Shown one piece after another: positions 53,892 through 64,000 of a stretch of DNA of 64,000 nucleotides. The DNA is taken from NCBI GenBank assembly GCA_024305745.1, contig JAHRBS010000014.1:2115501-2179500 (forward strand), written 5' to 3'. The first letter of the stretch is position 1. Every line of letters begins with the position of its first letter. The DNA comes from Polyporus tsugae (taxonomy: Eukaryota; Basidiomycota; Agaricomycetes; Polyporales; Polyporaceae). The notes under the pieces are model-generated. The model had not been told where the DNA came from, searched no databases, and was given only the letters and a program-made list of their open reading frames with translations. The translations under genes and the position numbers were made by a program.

Positions 53892-56177
53892 ATGGCCCTT
53901 ACGTCACTCATACAGACTGATCCCCTACTTGTAGGACCCGATACCATGTGGTTACTCAGCACCGACCGCGCCGAGTTGCACTACTTTGCTAGGAACTTCG
54001 ACGCCGTTGGCGGATACGCGATCATCTCGCACACCTGGGACGGGAACGAGCAGACCTTACAACAAGTCCGCGCTATTGTGGAACGATGTCGAGCCAACGG
54101 TACCAACCCCCGAGATGACGCAGACCTCTCCCCGGAGCTCCGCGAGTGTTGCATCCTCGCCCAGAGGGATGGCTACCGCTGGGTATGGATCGACTCATGC
54201 TGCATCGACAAGACGAGCAGTAGCGAGCTCTCGGAGGCCATCAACTCGATGTACCAGTGGTACACCGAAGCCGAGGTGTGCTATGCGTACCTCGCCGACG
54301 TTCCCAGCGACTGCGTCTTGAAGGCGCCCGAGTCCGCGTTCCGGAGGAGCCGATGGCACACTCGTGGATGGACACTGCCGGAGCTCATCGCTCCCGATTC
54401 CGTCATCTTCCTGTCTGTTGACTGGCGGGAGTTAGGGAACAGAGCGACGCTGGTGACATTGCTCGAGGAGATCACGCGAATCCCCTCCGGGGTCTTGACT
54501 GCGAAGTACAGACCAGCGTATTACTCTGTGTCCGGTCGCATGTCCTGGGCGTCCATGCGCAAGACGACGAGGGTGGAGGACGAAGCGTACTGCCTGATGG
54601 GCCTGTTCGGGGTCAGCATGCCGACGAACTATGGCGAGGGCAAGCAGGCATTCATCCGTCTTCAGTACGAGATCATGAGGCGCGATTCCGACATGAGCCT
54701 CTTCGCGTTCGGCGATTACGTCAATCAGGATCACACTGGCCTTACATTACATCCGCAGATGGAGATGAGTCACCCTTGGAGGTGTCTCCTGGCAGACTCC
54801 CCACGGGAGCTGAACCGCGGCTATGGCTACATTCCAGATCTTGGAACGAATGCAAAACAGCAGTATACCCCTCCCCTCGTCAGTTCGGGCCGCGGTTTAT
54901 GATCTTTTCCTGTCGACTTACCAACCTTCACAGGATTCAACGGGTCCCTTCGATGCGGTCGAACTCCCAAGTGCCACAGTCACGAGCTATGGTATTCAGT
55001 TTCGCCTTCCCATCTACGAGGCCGATGATATCACTATTGCAGTGATATTATGCGAAAGTGGTGGGCGCCACTTCGGGCTGTTCCTGAGAAGGGACGATAT
55101 GGGGAAAGACCCGAGACGACCACGTTATTTCACTGGTTGTGTCTACAAGCGCCCCTCGTTGACAGGCTCTGCGACATACGTAGCTCGTTTGGTCGATCTA
55201 GGGGACGACCTGTATAATTTTACCTTCAACGGGAGGCGGGTCGAGGCCACCTGGCGCACCATCTACGTTGTACCTACCACTTATAACTTGGACTACGGAA
55301 GGAGGATTGCCCCCAACATTATGCTCGACTACAACCCCACTTCGCGGTTTCGCGTCCCTCTCTGGCTCGTCGCTCGATTCGCCACCTTGCAGTTTGAGAT
55401 AGACGAGATGGTCAAGAACACCGAGGCGCTCCGGGTCGTTAGATTCTTCCACCGTCTCAACGGTAATAACTATATATTCGTCTCCCTTGGCTCATGCACA
55501 AAGCACTGCGATTCCGACGAGCATCCGCTCCTCTGGGCAAAGGTCGACGTAGCATTCCTCACCCACATCGACACATTCACTCACGACTGCTCCATAGACC
55601 ACATCGACTCCGAGTCCTGGGTCACGCGCTCGAGGTCTTTGGGGACGCAGAGCGGAGAGTGCGACTCTCTCTCATGCCATCCACACGGATGCCGGACAGC
55701 ACGCTCGTGATCCACCTAGAACTCTTCGGTCGCTTCTTTGAAGCGATCCTCCAAAAAGCCGGGGTCCCATCGCTGTTCCCATCGCTCGCGGACCTCGAGA
55801 GGGACGCACTGCACCGCGCTCCGACTCTCAATGATCCCGTCACATCGTCCCAACCTCGTTCCCCTTCGCAGGTCGACCCGATTACGTCCCGAGGTCCTTC
55901 GTCGGCCGTGGCTTCCGATGCCACATCGCACACACGGCCATCTCGTATCCCTCGTCTGGTGTCGACGCGTCGACTTTATACCCCTGCGCGTGGCCGGACC
56001 CAAGAGAGTCATGGCGGCGTGTGCAGGCTATGCGGAGCGCCGGAACGACCAGAGGAGGATGCCATACAGCGGTCCCAGACGGTCTCTCCCTCTGCACTCC
56101 CTGGTTCGTGTCAACGCTTCTCCCCCTCAGGAGAGAGCGGGGCGAAGGAGAAAGGACAGACCGAAGAGAGGAACTGA
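53892..56177 (+). pseudogene. HET-domain gene, copy 3 (3' frameshift, HET domain intact)
   Basis: Start MALTSLIQTDPLL at 53892, as in copy 1, or the inner ATG at 53946 (MWLLSTDRAELHYF). HET motifs are complete: GGYAIISHTW, RWVWIDSCCIDK, RGWTLPELIAP (Pro for the usual Gln), EDEAYCLMGLFGVS and NYGEGKQAFIRLQYEIM. The intron GTCAGT...CACAG (about 54879-54934) leads to DSTGPFDAVELPSATVTSYG and the conserved second half. Near 55633 one A is missing relative to copy 2 (ACGCGCTCGAAGGTC there), so the reading ends at 55710 after an abnormal tail. The original frame (EVFGDAERRVRLSLMPSTRM, LELFGRFFEAIL) continues next door to about 55800 and beyond. The HET domain itself would still be made, so a shortened active protein is possible. 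Confidence 0.82.
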
Positions 56178-56586
56178 TGGCGGGGGGACAGGGCGAACGG
56201 AGCGCCGATCGATGGGTGCTGAAACGGATGCGGACGAGATGAGATGCATTGGCTTTCAGTGGTTGGACGTTCCAGGACAGGGGGAGACTCGGGGCCTGGG
56301 AATACGGTGAGCACCTGTTGCCCGCTGTCGAGGGAGCGACACCGAGGGAGTGTGGTGGAGCTCGTACCTCTATGTCTATGTATGTTTTTCTCCTTATCTT
56401 TCTTGCGCGGCGTCCTTTAATTTCCTTTGCCATACCATATGTACTTACATACTGTACATGAACACATTTTCGATGTTCCTGTCAACTACTGCATGGTCGA
56501 TCACGGTTGTCGCAGACTCGCATCCTTCATGTTGGATATACCTTACAGGGACACGCACTGTACACATTGTTGAATGAACTTTTGCG
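56178..56586. other. Spacer between convergent HET copy 3 and a 7TM gene
   Basis: About 410 bp with the 3' ends of both genes. No gene seen. Confidence 0.4.
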
Positions 56587-57967
56587 TCATGATTGCATGT
56601 ACTCCGCTAGGTCCGGACTCCGGTCAAGCGGAGCTGTGAGCGAGATATAGCCCGTATCAGGCATAGGCGGCCTGCCTTGTGAATGTCGCGTCCACGGAAT
56701 GTACTGTTCAAGTTGGTTCCCATTGTCGGGTGAACTAGGACTTCGGTCGATAACGGCGAGGGAAAAAGCGATGCCCTAGTAGTAAGGTGAGGTTGTCAAT
56801 GAAGTCCTCGTGGTATTGATTCACGGCGCATCATCACGCACCATGAGAGGAGAGAGAACACTCATGTTCATGTAGAACATGATGTTTGTGTTCATGAGAA
56901 ACGTCACGGGGAGCGAGAAGGAGGCCACGCTGTACACCGCGACGGACTGGATAACGGCGTCACGAAAATCCTGCGATCGGAGTAAGTCGACCAGTGCCCC
57001 CGGCCACCACTCCAAGTTCCGGGATCTGCGAACGATGTCGGAGTCGCGAAGAATGGCTTGCATCATAGGTCCTGCATCGTCGAGGCAAGGGTCAGAATAC
57101 AACTCAGTTGGAGCTACATAAGATGGGGAAACCGGCCTGAGGACAGAAAGTTGACTCCGAGGGTGGTGAATATGAGGAACTGAAAGGCCCATAACGAGTC
57201 GGCAAAGGCGCAATAACCGAATACTAAACGATGGCGCCGCATTGAGGTGTCAAGAGGACACGTAATTTCTCAGACCAGGGATAGGCTCACACGTTCCAAG
57301 GATGGAGGATAGTGCAGCATGCGAATAGGCCTTCGAATTGCCGTTCGACTTCACGTAGAGGATATACGTCTAATGAAGATGGGGTCAGATTGCAGGCGAT
57401 CCGTTCAGTGAGTCTAAATGTCACCAGAAGTCCATTGGCGATCATGGTCTGTGTCACATACAGGTAGAACTGGATTGCATTGACGGACAGGAAGAGGAAG
57501 TATTTGTCGCGGAATGTCTTGTACTCGGCGTCAAGTTTTCCCTCGTAGCCAGCGGCCGGCCGCAGTGTCGACTTGAATGTAAGACACAAGTTCTGTAGTT
57601 TGGCTCACGTTGGTTAGATGTTCGAAGCACGGAGAAAGGGGGAGGGGCTAAATACCATGAATGCAAGGATAAACATCGCCGTGATCGCACCGAGGTGGAC
57701 AAGGTTCCGCTTTTCGACAGACACAAGTGGATTTGTGCCCTTCAGCGCAGATCGTGCCTTTCTATATGTTACGGCAAATGCTACAAACAGGATAGATTGC
57801 AGGAGAAGGGAAACCATGCGCGATACGACTATGTCGCGCTCGGCCAATGTCTAGAGAGAGAAACGTGTGTCGAGTTAGTGCTATCGGAACGTCTCGGGAT
57901 CATGCAAAGGAGGACGCACTCCATGTCCAGCGGCGGGAATAGTCTCACTTGACGTGACGTTCTCCAT
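56587..57967 (-). CDS. Seven-transmembrane fungal membrane protein, copy 6 (divergent)
   Basis: First exon MENVTSSETIPAAGHG from 57967, GTGCGT donor, then TLAERDIVVSRMVSLLLQSI, FVAFAVTYRKARSAL and ITAMFILAFM. Next exons: LCLTFKSTLRPAAGYEG, FYLYVTQTMIANGLL, a short exon at the position of the YRLYVVW helix that reads poorly in any frame, FGYCAFADSLWAFQFLIFTT, PMMQAILRDSDIVRR, FRDAVIQSVAVYSVASFSLP, and a last exon GIAFSLAVIDRSPSSPDNGN ending at TGA 56587. The order matches the family. The weak fourth helix and the missing basic loop make this the most divergent member; it may be losing function. It is the first of three same-strand copies. Confidence 0.6.
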
Positions 57968-58281
57968 CCGCAAGCTAGTACACCAAGGACCGTCGGAAGG
58001 GATTGAGATTGAGATTAGACGGGAACATGGACGTCCTCCGGAAGTACTTGTCTCCACCATGACTCCGACCTCGACAGCCCGCAACGTTCCGGAAGGTCAT
58101 CATGTGTGTCAGGCACATACATACAGAAGAGCGCTGTTGCCCTAATCCGAAGACCGCCTGTGACCGCAATTTCGAGTCCAGCCAGATCGCCCCACGGCGA
58201 AGCGCTATCTAGGTCCACCACGCTTACTAGGAAGCTTAGATTATACAAATACTTGAACATGATCCCAGGCTATTAATAACT

Positions 58282-59852
58282 CTACACGTCGACTACGGTA
58301 CTTGCTTCAGACAATTGTACTGTTCTACGGGTGTCGTCATGCCCCAGCGCAGTGACATTCGCGCTAGAGGCCAAACCCTGGCTCGTGCGGGTGTGCTGCT
58401 TCGACTCTGACACCTTCGAAACGTGTATTGACGGCCGTGTGGAGTCTTGCCATTGAACCACGGTGTAGGATTCGGATCCTCCGATAGCTGATAACTGGAC
58501 ATGCGACTCGGAGGCTCGTGAGGAGTCACGGTCCGTGGTCGCAGAATTGCGCGCAATCTGGATCAGGATGAGTGAGAACACGAGACCCTACCAAGGCGAT
58601 GTAAGCGTAATCCCTCGACGAAAGGACAGAGGGACGCACAATCAGTGGTGGGAATACGCTCAGGCAAGCGTAAAACCCGATATTAGGGCTAACGAACATC
58701 GTGACGAGGAGCGATATGGACGCCGTCGAATATATGGCTGCGGACTGGATGATGGCCTCGAAGACTCGGCGGTACTTGACGAAGTTGAAGATGGCGCGAG
58801 AATGCCACCTCCAGTGATCTTGCGCTTCAGAGCTCTTGGAGCGCAATACTCGCCACATGATGAGGGCTTAGCGGAGGTGTGGCTCGTAAGATCCAATAAC
58901 CCCAGGGGTATATGGGACAATCGAACTCACCCGATGAGAGCGTATTGGTGAAGAACGAGAATGCGAAGAATACGAAAGCCGTGAATGACGCGACAGCGTA
59001 GCAGTATCCGCTAACTGGTGGGGAATGACATCAGCTTGTTGTCATAATGACCAGAATCGGGGGGATGCCCGCCGATGATTCGGCCACGCAGGGGGGGTTG
59101 GACCCACTGTCCGTGACAGTAGGTGTCCAGAGAAGTTCGGCTGATGACAGCCTACTCCTGTACAGGGCGCGTTTAATTTTGAAGGAGGATAGAGGCTTAC
59201 CGACGTCAATCAGGAACAAAATCGCCGGGACTACGATGATAGTGCGCCGGCTGTTCCAGACTACGGACAGGCGATATACCTTCCCGGACGCTTCAGTATA
59301 AGGTGCAGCAATGACTGGCATGAGAGACGCACCATAAATCCATCTCCAATCAACGTCTGAGTGACGTAGAGGTAGAACTGCGCTTCGTTAACGGAAGAGA
59401 AAAACAAATTATCACCGAACAGCGCATCGTATGTAGTCTCGCGTGTAGCGCCGTTCGCAACGAAACCATCCAGAGTTGTCTGGAGTGTAAGGCAAAGGTG
59501 CTGTCCAAGATATTAACTCGAGAATTACAGTAAGGACTGTGACGCACCACTACCGCCAACGCCAACATTAGAGTGTTGACTCCGAGAAGCGTCTTATTCC
59601 TCCTCGACAGCGTAACGGGCTGATCTCGCCGGATCAAGGACCAAGCCCCCAAGGAATACGTGACCACGAATATTCCGCACACTAGCGACTCGAGGAAGAG
59701 CCCAACGATTCGTGAGTTTAGCAGATCCCTTTCGACGCGCATCTGTGGACATAGCCCAAGTTAATACCCCACGGCTAGGATTACACTGCTTGGAAGGAAC
59801 ACGGTACCCCATTGCCGTCCAATTGAATACCGTCCGTGTCTGAGGTGGACAT
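58282..59852 (-). CDS. Seven-transmembrane fungal membrane protein, copy 7
   Basis: Exon 1 MSTSDTDGIQLDGNG from 59852, then an in-phase intron, then MRVERDLLNSRIVGLFLESL, VCGIFVVTYSLGAWSLI and LLGVNTLMLALAVV. Later exons: HLCLTLQTTLDGFVANGA, QFYLYVTQTLIGDGFM, VYRLSVVWNSRRTIIVVPAI with LFLIDV, then after an unusually long intron of about 180 nt SGYCYAVASFTAFVFFAFS, the exon with RRVFEAIIQSAAIYSTASIS, and GLVFSLILIQIARNSATT with a Ser/Thr-rich tail to 58282. Complete and without lesions as read. The sister genes lie on both sides on the same strand. Confidence 0.78.
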
Positions 59853-61012
59853 GATGATGGACTCGATGGAGATGTGGAGATATTAGTTGTAGCCTGCACA
59901 GTAGAAGCTTGTGAAAAGCAACGTGAGGAGGGTGTCAAGAGGAACATGCCTAGCAGGCGCTGAGCGCTGAACCCCGGAGGATCGGAGAGACAAGCGCTTT
60001 GGCGGCCTTACGGGGGCCCCCCTGTTAATTAGGGTTCTGTCTTCCGGTTGATGCTGCAATGGAAGCTATGTAAATAAACGGCTGTACGAGCACTGCAAAG
60101 CATCCCCGCAAGGGGAAGCTGTGCTTCCAACGGGACATTGTCCTGCTAGATACCTATCCTAGCCGGAGTGGAGCTCGCGCCAGGTGGGTACAAAACGTAA
60201 TCGATACGTTACGCCGCCGGGGAAAGGTCTCCGCTGTTGGTGCGGGCATCCTGGTTTTGTCTCGCAGGTATATAATGCTCATTGGGCCAACTGCGAGTCA
60301 ACGCGGCGACGGCATTGTCTTGGTTTCGAAGGATGTCGCTGACGATAAAAGGACCTGAGTTCCCACCGTACTCCAACGCCTTTGAGATCTTGCCGCGGGG
60401 GCAGGGGATGAAAATCAGAGATGGATGGGGTTTTGGGTTCGAGTCCGAACGACGCACTGCGGCTGTGGCAGAGGGATCGGACTTCAGACCGCAGCCGTCG
60501 CCCGCAGCTGCCAGTTGGATGCAAAGCGTAGGAGCCACCAACGCCTCGAACCGCACTCCCAACTTGTGCGTTTGCGATTGCCCGTGGCGGAAGCCGTGCT
60601 TGGGCGAGTTGCGTGGAGCCCTCGGTTCGCCTGGCCGAACGTTCATCTCGTTGCGCGCTGGGACAAGATCACCGCAGAAGAACCAAGAGCGATGCCCAGC
60701 GGCTTCCAGGGATGGGATGTCACTCACGGTCCTGAAGCGATCGTGTGCGATGACGGCGTATGTTTGGCCATATATGCGATCACATAAGTAAGAGTCTTCA
60801 AAACAACTTCGGCTCCCTTCATACATAGCATACTTTGTCTTCCTTCCGACCCTAACATACTGCGAAGGAGACGTGGTGAGGACCGGAAAGCGCGTGATTG
60901 CGCAGGGAACGTACCATCCACAAACTTCAAACTTCCGTGTATTCCGGGTCCGATATCTCATCAACGTGGCGAGCGGGGCGCTGGGGGGAAGGCGGTAGTT
61001 CGAATTCCGCCG
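59853..61012. other. Intergenic stretch
   Basis: About 1.16 kb. Two long overlapping open frames on opposite strands (plus 60282-60791, minus 60964-60209) have no domain. The GC-rich composition explains the openness. GGTTCGAGTCC at about 60438 matches a polymerase III B box, but no A box is upstream. Confidence 0.4.
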
Positions 61013-62628
61013 TCAATACCCAATCGGTAGGGGCAGGATGAGTTCGCTCGAGATATCCGGGGGCTTCAGGAAGTCGTGCTGTACAATCGTCGTCGTGGAG
61101 ATGTGGATACGTGTGGGCGCGCTAGAATACTCTCTTTGTAGAGCCTCGGGCAGCGTCCCGCAAGACGTCGACAGCGTCGTCATCATTGTCCGCTGGTCCG
61201 ACGCCCCACCAGAATGCGACTGGCTGGAGTCCGCACGGCGTTCCTCCGTCGATCGGGCGTTGAGCGCGATCCTTAGGACGGTGAGCGAGAACACCAGTGC
61301 CTATGGTCCGACAGCGGAGAGAAGGTCGTGGTGGGCGCGTCAGCTCTGGCAGATGGGCGGGAGAAGGAGTAGAGGGACGTACGATGAGCGCCGGGAAGAT
61401 GTTGAGGCAGGTCGGGTAGCCGAGCGACGCGTTGTTCAGGAAGGTGACGACAAGGGAGATGGACGCCGCGCAGGTGATCGCGGTGGACTGGACGAGAGCT
61501 TCGACGACGCGCCAGACCTGGGTCTGTGTGCTCCTCCTGGTAAGAATGTGGTTGATTTCTGAGTCACGGCTGATGCGGAGGACCCGTGCGAGGATGCAGA
61601 CTGAGGGAGTCACAGGTAAGGTTAGGGAAGTGTCGCAGGATCGTGGAGGAAAACTCACTAGCGCAGACGATATCGATTACAAGCCCGAGCGAGTAGAACA
61701 CCGCGGACATATAGAAGCCTGCTGCCCCTAAGAAAGTCGAGGACACCCCAACAACTAGCGAGCCCCGTCAATTGCTTGATTAGGTTCGATGAATTGCAGG
61801 CAGAATGTGTACTCACCACCGTCTATGAACAGCAAGATGGAAGGGATGATGATGACCTGCCAGCGCCGGCTGTATACGCGGTACAACCTGTAGATCTGAA
61901 CGTAACCCATGTGAGCTTGAGGCCGCCAGACGGATTGGAGGGCGCATTGAGCCCGCACCATGAAGCTGCTTCCAATCAGCGTTTCGAGGACATAGATCAC
62001 GAACTTGATCGCGTCGAACAGCGATGACCCCTCAGTGAATCCGTGCATAGCACCGCGAGCATCGAGTGCGAGATGCTGGGGGAAGGGGACGCGGCTCATT
62101 GAGTCCGACCATGCGCCAAATGGTACGGTTGCATGGAAAGGCGACACTCACCGCGGTCGCGAGCACCAGCATGAGCGCGTTGCAGGCGAGCAGACCAATG
62201 TTCAGTCCCCGACGCGATGCTTTTTGCTGAGTGTTGTACAAAAGGCACCATGTCCCATATGCGTAGGAGACGAGAAAAGCCGCATATAGCCCAATCTCCA
62301 CGGATAACGTTGCGGCATAGAACGTCAGAGACGCGGGGCCTGCGAAGCCCTGGACGGTGTACGGTCAACATGCGATTGCTATCAGTGGGAGGCAGAACGA
62401 TTCTTGGAGACTCACCCCGAACGCATCTAGGGATAAGGCTGCTGGCATAGGTTGCAGGAGGGGAGAGAGCCAGCATGGGAGGGAGGCTGACCCAAGCCGT
62501 GCAGTGACTCACTTCGTTTAAAATAGGCACCTATTATGCACCAAGAGGTCTAAATCCCTCTCGTGAACATGAGAAAGTGTCAGAAGGAAGATGCATACGC
62601 ACCAGATGTCTGATAAACTGTGGCCCAT
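61013..62628 (-). CDS. Seven-transmembrane fungal membrane protein, copy 8
   Basis: The 5' end is uncertain: an ATG at 62628 (MGHSLSDIW) is the likeliest start, followed by one or two very short exons (ALSLDAFG at about 62430). From there the reading is clear: GFAGPASLTFYAATLSVEIG, LYAAFLVSYAYGTWCLLY, NIGLLACNALMLVLATA; then HLALDARGAMHGFTEGSS, KFVIYVLETLIGSSFM; then YRLYRVYSRRWQVIIIPSIL with LLFIDGG; then FYMSAVFYSLGLVIDIVCAS; then WRVVEALVQSTAITCAASIS; and finally the helix VFSLTVLRIALNARS with a tail ending at 61013. GT-AG introns of 50-75 nt. No lesion seen. Slightly more distant from copies 1-5. Confidence 0.72.
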
Positions 62629-63141
62629 GTGCGTTACTACTTCCCAGGTCAACTGTTGAACGGTATAGAACCGTTGTGGGAGAACCGTTCATGATCACCC
62701 CCTCTTCCTAGAGGTATACTAGCTATACATAGGAATGAACGACATGAGATGGGCATGGTGGACTTGATCCTTGCCACTCACGGTGACTGCTGGACAGATG
62801 GCGCCGAAATGCGGCAACGTGGATTCTCTTGCGTGTTTGCTGAAGAGTCTTGCCCATGCATGACGAGTCGAGCTGACATAGCGCAAACCATCCAGATTGC
62901 AAGCAGTCGTGAAGTGAACTTGGACTTCCAGGATTCATATGATGAAGCACGATGCAGATCGTCGTTCTCCTCAACCCGCACAAGCGGGGAAGCGCCGATG
63001 CCACAGGGCACGGAAACCCCGGTCCGGCTGACCACCGCCACCGAACCGAAGCGTCAGCCCGCCACTGATGTGATGCGCCCTCCTCAGCGCCGTGCGTCGC
63101 TCGCGTGAGCCGCGTCTCTCTTCTCACCGTCAACGTCGACA
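62629..63141. other. Shared upstream region of a 7TM gene and a BTB gene
   Basis: About 510 bp between divergent genes. No motif recognised. Confidence 0.4.
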
Positions 63142-64000
63142 ATGACACAAAGCCCGCCCCCTGCGAAGCGCGCTCGACTCTCAGATGACGCGCCGACTGC
63201 GTCCTTGCCTCCATCAACTGAATTCAAACACTGTCACCATGACGAGTTCTGGTTCGACGATGGAAACCTCATCCTTGTCGCAAAGCAAAACACGGCATTC
63301 CGTATCTATCGCGGCCTCTTCACCGCCCAATCGATCTTTTTCGCGGATAAGGTCGCGTCTGCATGCGCGAACCCAGGACAAATGTTCGACGGATGCCCAG
63401 TCGTGGAGGTATCCGACACCCCGCAGGAGCTCGCGCACTTCCTGCGTGTTATGTTGCCCAAGTCTAAACAGTTGTACGTGGTGGGGAGATCATAGCCTTT
63501 CACTATCCAGAACTCAAGGTACAGTTCAGGTTCTATCGACGCAAGGATGACCCACCATTCACCTTCGATCAAGTCACGGCCGTCATCCGCCTCTCGCACA
63601 AGTAAAAAGTCGAAGACGTCCTAATGCAAGCCATAGGGCTACTGCAAGAGCGACACTTCTCCGCAGATTACATCGCCTGGCAAGAGCGGACGGTACGCCC
63701 AAATATTCTTACTCACGGGCACATCGCCATCGGTGTCGTCAACCTCGCCAGACTGACGGGCGTGACCTCCCTCCTGCCGATCGCGATATACGAATGCGTC
63801 CGGCTCGGGAGCGCGGTTCTGGACGGCTGGAGGAGAGACGACGGGGTGGTCGAATACCTCTCGCCGCAAGACTTGAAGCTCTGCTTGGGCGCGCGCGACG
63901 CACTTGACCGTGAAGCTGTGGCCATCTTTCTGCGAGTGTTCGACGTAACCTTGTCCGCAGAGTGCCTCGAGCCGGACATTTGTCCCAGTCATCTGCACGA
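63142..64000 (+). pseudogene. BTB/POZ gene with an in-frame stop, cut by the window end
   Basis: Start MTQSPPPAKRARLSDDAP at 63142. Signature HDEFWFDDGNLILVAKQNTA, FRIYRGLFTAQSIFF, CPVVEVSDTPQELAHFLRVM. The intron starts GTACGT at about 63474 and ends AACTCAAG. Exon 2: PPFTFDQVTAVIRLSHK, then TAA (63603-63605) where Tyr of the HKY motif belongs, then KVEDVLMQAIGLLQERHFS, IAIGVVNLARLTGVTSLLPI, GWRRDDGVVEYLSPQDLKLC to the last base. More distant from the other copies (no HSPVF motif), so a separate branch. The C-terminus lies beyond the window, so other lesions cannot be excluded. Confidence 0.75.

Noticed and set aside
60430..60450. B-box-like GGTTCGAGTCC suggesting a tRNA gene
   Set aside because: No A box or cloverleaf upstream.
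60209..60964. Long overlapping open frames on both strands (251 and 169 codons)
   Set aside because: No domain, no splice pattern, and both strands are open at once in GC-rich DNA, as expected by chance.
60970..61010. TGGCGAGCGGGG followed by GTTCGAATTCC, resembling A and B boxes
   Set aside because: The two boxes are far too close for a tRNA and no stems form; it overlaps the 3' end of a 7TM gene.

Overview
The window looks like genomic DNA of a basidiomycete, most likely an Agaricomycete and probably a polypore. The reasons are short introns of about 45-75 nt in nearly every gene, no operon structure, and three protein families that are strongly expanded in mushroom-forming fungi: BTB/POZ proteins, multi-pass (about seven-helix) membrane proteins, and HET (heterokaryon incompatibility) proteins. 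The species cannot be fixed from the sequence alone. Splice sites were read by eye, and first and last exons are the least certain.

Layout. 0.1-5.1 kb: three copies of the seven-transmembrane (7TM) family, one of them a broken tandem duplicate. 6.4-13.3 kb: five BTB genes in two architectures; three KCTD-like copies on the minus strand are all broken, one plus-strand copy is broken by a minisatellite and one is intact. 14.1-16.2 kb: a dead HET gene. 16.9-17.2 kb: a Tc1/mariner-type MITE. 17.5-23.1 kb: a decayed mobile-element-like pair, a DUF6589-type protein (+) facing a RecQ-type helicase (-). 23.2-26.5 kb: a poorly coding stretch. 26.6-36.1 kb: a run of at least seven BTB copies or fragments, all broken, with a PIF/Harbinger (Tourist-like) MITE inside one. 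37.7-39.8 kb: an intact HET gene facing two 7TM genes (40.7-44.5 kb). 46.5-50.6 kb: two ordinary metabolic genes, an epoxide hydrolase and acireductone dioxygenase, separated by a BTB gene. 51.1-52.2 kb: an intact BTB gene. 52.9-56.2 kb: a HET relic and a frameshifted HET gene, facing three more 7TM genes (56.6-62.6 kb). A BTB copy begins at 63.1 kb and runs off the window.

How it fits together. Apart from the two metabolic genes, the region is a birth-and-death island: BTB, 7TM and HET genes are copied locally, often in inverted orientation, and many copies die from one or a few lesions. HET proteins elsewhere in fungi act in non-self recognition, so this could be a fast-evolving recognition or signalling region; that is inference. 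Many of the nonsense codons are one C-to-T step from CGA, CAA or CAG. In the HET copies this is proven against intact paralogues in the same window, and it suggests cytosine deamination (methylation-linked or RIP-like) as a major cause of gene death here.
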